From Mucilaginibacter lappiensis (lineage in GTDB: Bacteria > Bacteroidota > Bacteroidia > Sphingobacteriales > Sphingobacteriaceae): a stretch of 64,000 bases of DNA. Numbering within the stretch: position 1 is the first letter of the stretch; each line of letters starts with the position of its first letter. Position numbers and translations under genes: made by a program. The notes below the pieces were generated by a model that saw only the letters and a list, made by a program, of their open reading frames with translations, searched no databases and was not told where the DNA came from. Positions 62,235 through 64,000 of this stretch are shown here, piece by piece. The stretch is from assembly GCF_900155965.1 (NCBI RefSeq), contig NZ_FTMG01000006.1, positions 1 through 64,000 on the forward strand. Direction: 5' to 3'.

Positions 62235-63245
62235 ATGACCATGAAAAAATTTGTATCGGGCTTAGCGTTCATTATGTCCCTTGGCCTGTTCCCTCAATTA
62301 TTGCATGCACAAACCTATGAGTTGGATAAAACAATTACCCTGCCTGGCGATGGAGGCTATGATTATCTATCTATCGACAAGGTAAACAACCGTTTATACG
62401 TATCGCACGGTACAGCCGTAAACGTGATCGATCTGAAAACAGAAAAGCCAGCAGGCCTAATCGGCGATCTGAAAGGTATACATGGTATCGCTATTGATAA
62501 TAAAGCCAACCGGGGTTTTATCAGCGATGGTAAAGCCACTGCTGTAGTAGCATTTGACCTGAAAACCCTGAAAGTTATAGCAACCATAGCCTTAACAGAG
62601 GCTAACGGCCCGGATGCCATTATGTATGATCCTTATGCCGATCGCGTTTTCAGCTTTAATGGCGAGAGTAATAATTCGTCAGTAATTGATCCCAATACAT
62701 TGAAACAAGTTGGTACAGTTGCATTGGGCGGCGCTCCGGAGTTTGCTGTAGCCGATGGCAAAGGCAAAATTTATAACAATCTGGAAGACAAAAGCAGCCT
62801 GAACGTTATAGATAGCAAAACCCTCAAGGTGATCAAAAACTATCCGCTTGCCCCATGTGGCGGCCCTACAGGTTTAGCTTTGGATGTTGCCAATCAGCGT
62901 GTATTTACCGTTTGCCGTGAAAACAAAGGCGTTAGTGTGGTAAACATTAATACAGGCAAGGTAGTGGCCACCCTACCTATAGGCGCCGGTGTTGATGCAG
63001 TAGCTTATGACCCAGAAACCAAGCTGATCTTCTGCTCATGCGGTGATGGCGTTACTACTATTATCAAACAACAATCGGCTGATGAGTATAAAGTGATCCA
63101 GACATTACAGACCGCCTATCGTGCCAAAACAATGGCTCTTGATACTAAAACGCATAAAATTTATTTAAGCGTAGCTGAATTTGTAAAAGGGACACGGACT
63201 GCATTACCAAACACCTTTAAAGTACTGGTTTACAAGTTGAAATAA
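62235..63245 (+). CDS. Secreted YVTN/NHL-type beta-propeller protein
   Basis: 336 aa, signal peptide (1-26, ending LHAQ). The body is six to seven propeller blades with the repeated design NNRLYVSHGTAVNVIDLKTEK, ANRGFISDGKATAVVAFDLKTLKV, ADRVFSFNGESNNSSVID. Similar to YncE-like proteins. An in-frame ATG two codons downstream (62241) is an equally good start. A scaffold or binding role is likely; no enzyme motif is visible. Precedes the response regulator by ~130 bp. Confidence 0.88.
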   Translation: MTMKKFVSGLAFIMSLGLFPQLLHAQTYELDKTITLPGDGGYDYLSIDKVNNRLYVSHGTAVNVIDLKTEKPAGLIGDLKGIHGIAIDNKANRGFISDGKATAVVAFDLKTLKVIATIALTEANGPDAIMYDPYADRVFSFNGESNNSSVIDPNTLKQVGTVALGGAPEFAVADGKGKIYNNLEDKSSLNVIDSKTLKVIKNYPLAPCGGPTGLALDVANQRVFTVCRENKGVSVVNINTGKVVATLPIGAGVDAVAYDPETKLIFCSCGDGVTTIIKQQSADEYKVIQTLQTAYRAKTMALDTKTHKIYLSVAEFVKGTRTALPNTFKVLVYKLK

Positions 63246-63302
63246 AATATCAAAAAAGATAAACAGGCGAATCACAGGCTTCTCTTTTAGGGGGCTACGG
63301 GG

Positions 63303-63356
63303 GGACTTAATTGATTTGTCCTGTTTATTTTACAAAGTTTCTATTAAATTAAGTCC
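63303..63356. repeat. Inverted repeat in response-regulator leader
   Basis: GGACTTAATT (63303-63312) and AATTAAGTCC (63347-63356), perfect 10 bp, 34 bp apart, just before the TTG start at 63376. It might be an operator or the 3' end structure of the propeller gene. Confidence 0.6.
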
Positions 63357-63375
63357 TAATTTTAAAGAAAAAAGC

Positions 63376-64000
63376 TTGAAATTATTAATCATAGAAGATG
63401 AAGCGGGGCTGAGGGAAAGTATTGAAGCATACTTTACCGAGGAGGGTAATATCTGCGAAACGGCATACGATTTTTCTTCGGCCATGTCTAAGGTTAATCT
63501 TTACCGGTATGATTGCATTGTGCTGGATATTACGCTCCCTAATGGTAATGGCCTGGATATATTAAAACACCTGAAAGCCGGGCAACAGGCCGATGGTGTC
63601 TTGATCATTTCGGCCAAAAACTCGCTGGACGACCGCCTCACGGGACTTGATCTGGGTGCAGATGATTATCTCACCAAACCCTTCCACCTCTCGGAATTGA
63701 GAGCCCGCGTTGCGGCTATTGTTCGTCGTAAAGCGTTTAATGGCAACAACATCCTTACCCTGCATGAGATTTTTATTGACCTCACTGCAAAAGAGGTGAA
63801 GATCAACCAGGTCTTGGTTAAATTTACCCGTAAAGAGTACAGTTTACTTTTATACTTTATAGCCAATAAAGGCAAAGTGGTCTCAAAAAGTGCCATCGCA
63901 GAACACCTTTGGGGCGATAGTATAGATATTGCCGATAATTTTGATTTTATTTATTCGCACATCAAAAACATCCGCAAAAAAATGGTGGAAGCAGGCGGCA
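63376..64000 (+). CDS. OmpR-family response regulator (3' partial)
   Basis: At least 208 aa, cut by the window end. Starts at TTG: KLLIIEDEAGLRESIEAYF, with the acidic pair in IIEDE, phosphorylated Asp in CIVLDITLPNG, and the Lys in DDYLTKPF. The winged helix follows (VKFTRKEYSLLLYFIANKGKVVSKSAIAEHLWG). No ATG exists upstream in frame near the conserved start, so the TTG is preferred. The partner kinase probably lies to the right of the window. Confidence 0.88.
   Translation, partial: MKLLIIEDEAGLRESIEAYFTEEGNICETAYDFSSAMSKVNLYRYDCIVLDITLPNGNGLDILKHLKAGQQADGVLIISAKNSLDDRLTGLDLGADDYLTKPFHLSELRARVAAIVRRKAFNGNNILTLHEIFIDLTAKEVKINQVLVKFTRKEYSLLLYFIANKGKVVSKSAIAEHLWGDSIDIADNFDFIYSHIKNIRKKMVEAGG

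Overview
The window looks like chromosomal DNA of a Bacteroidota bacterium of the family Sphingobacteriaceae, most like Mucilaginibacter or Pedobacter. Grounds seen directly: promoters of the TAnnTTTG type, SusC/SusD pairs, a FecR/ECF-sigma set, a DUF6377-type membrane regulator, a BT_3928-type DoxX protein, and many long intergenic palindromes. Genus is an inference. No tRNA gene, CRISPR array, intact IS element or integrase was seen.

Layout. 1-840: 5' end of a 16S rRNA gene running leftwards off the window, with a leader and three tandem promoters. 841-17006: housekeeping genes (RsmF-like methyltransferase, FAD oxidoreductase, ECF sigma, LemA/TPM envelope cluster, Nudix, FolP, DUF1599, DoxX-like protein, OppB-type permease, shikimate kinase, PyrR-like PRTase, RlmD). 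17000-23040: creD, then a two-gene ATPase/DUF4276 cassette that looks inserted beside a tetR gene whose 3' end is duplicated on the far side, then tetR, a small lipoprotein and pheS. 23348-29927: a membrane-spanning Kelch/SARP-type regulator and a two-gene carbohydrate-ester unit (SGNH plus alpha/beta hydrolase fusion; DUF5703 glycosidase-like protein). 30430-37759: mixed accessory genes (SDR, two AraC regulators, serine hydrolase, ArsR-like regulator, DinB and NTF2-like proteins) with remnants of a sigma/anti-sigma pair. 37926-51349: a polysaccharide-utilisation-type locus on the minus strand: trehalase, DUF6377 regulator, SusC, SusD, SRPBCC protein, secreted GH65, GH130 lipoprotein, atypical peptide deformylase. 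52036-61849: AhpD-like protein, PAS/GAF histidine kinase, and a second SusD/SusC/FecR set with its ECF sigma divergently placed. 62235-64000: YVTN beta-propeller protein and a response regulator cut by the window edge.

How genes work together. The trehalase locus has what is needed to import an alpha-glucobiose or trehalose-like sugar (SusC/D), cleave it in the periplasm (GH37, GH65, GH130) and control it through a membrane-anchored regulator. The second SusC carries an STN domain and sits beside FecR and sigma, the parts of trans-envelope signalling. The ATPase/DUF4276 pair resembles split OLD-type anti-phage modules (inference).

The most unusual signals are non-coding: a ~280 bp element present twice (9880-10161, 61875-62158), with a promoter-like start, a 5' hairpin whose arms change in a paired way, and a 36-bp identical core; a nested palindrome element present twice (17069-17178, 26206-26323); an ~80 bp REP-like family (four copies); and a series of intergenic quasi-palindromes of unrelated sequence but the same word-repeat design.
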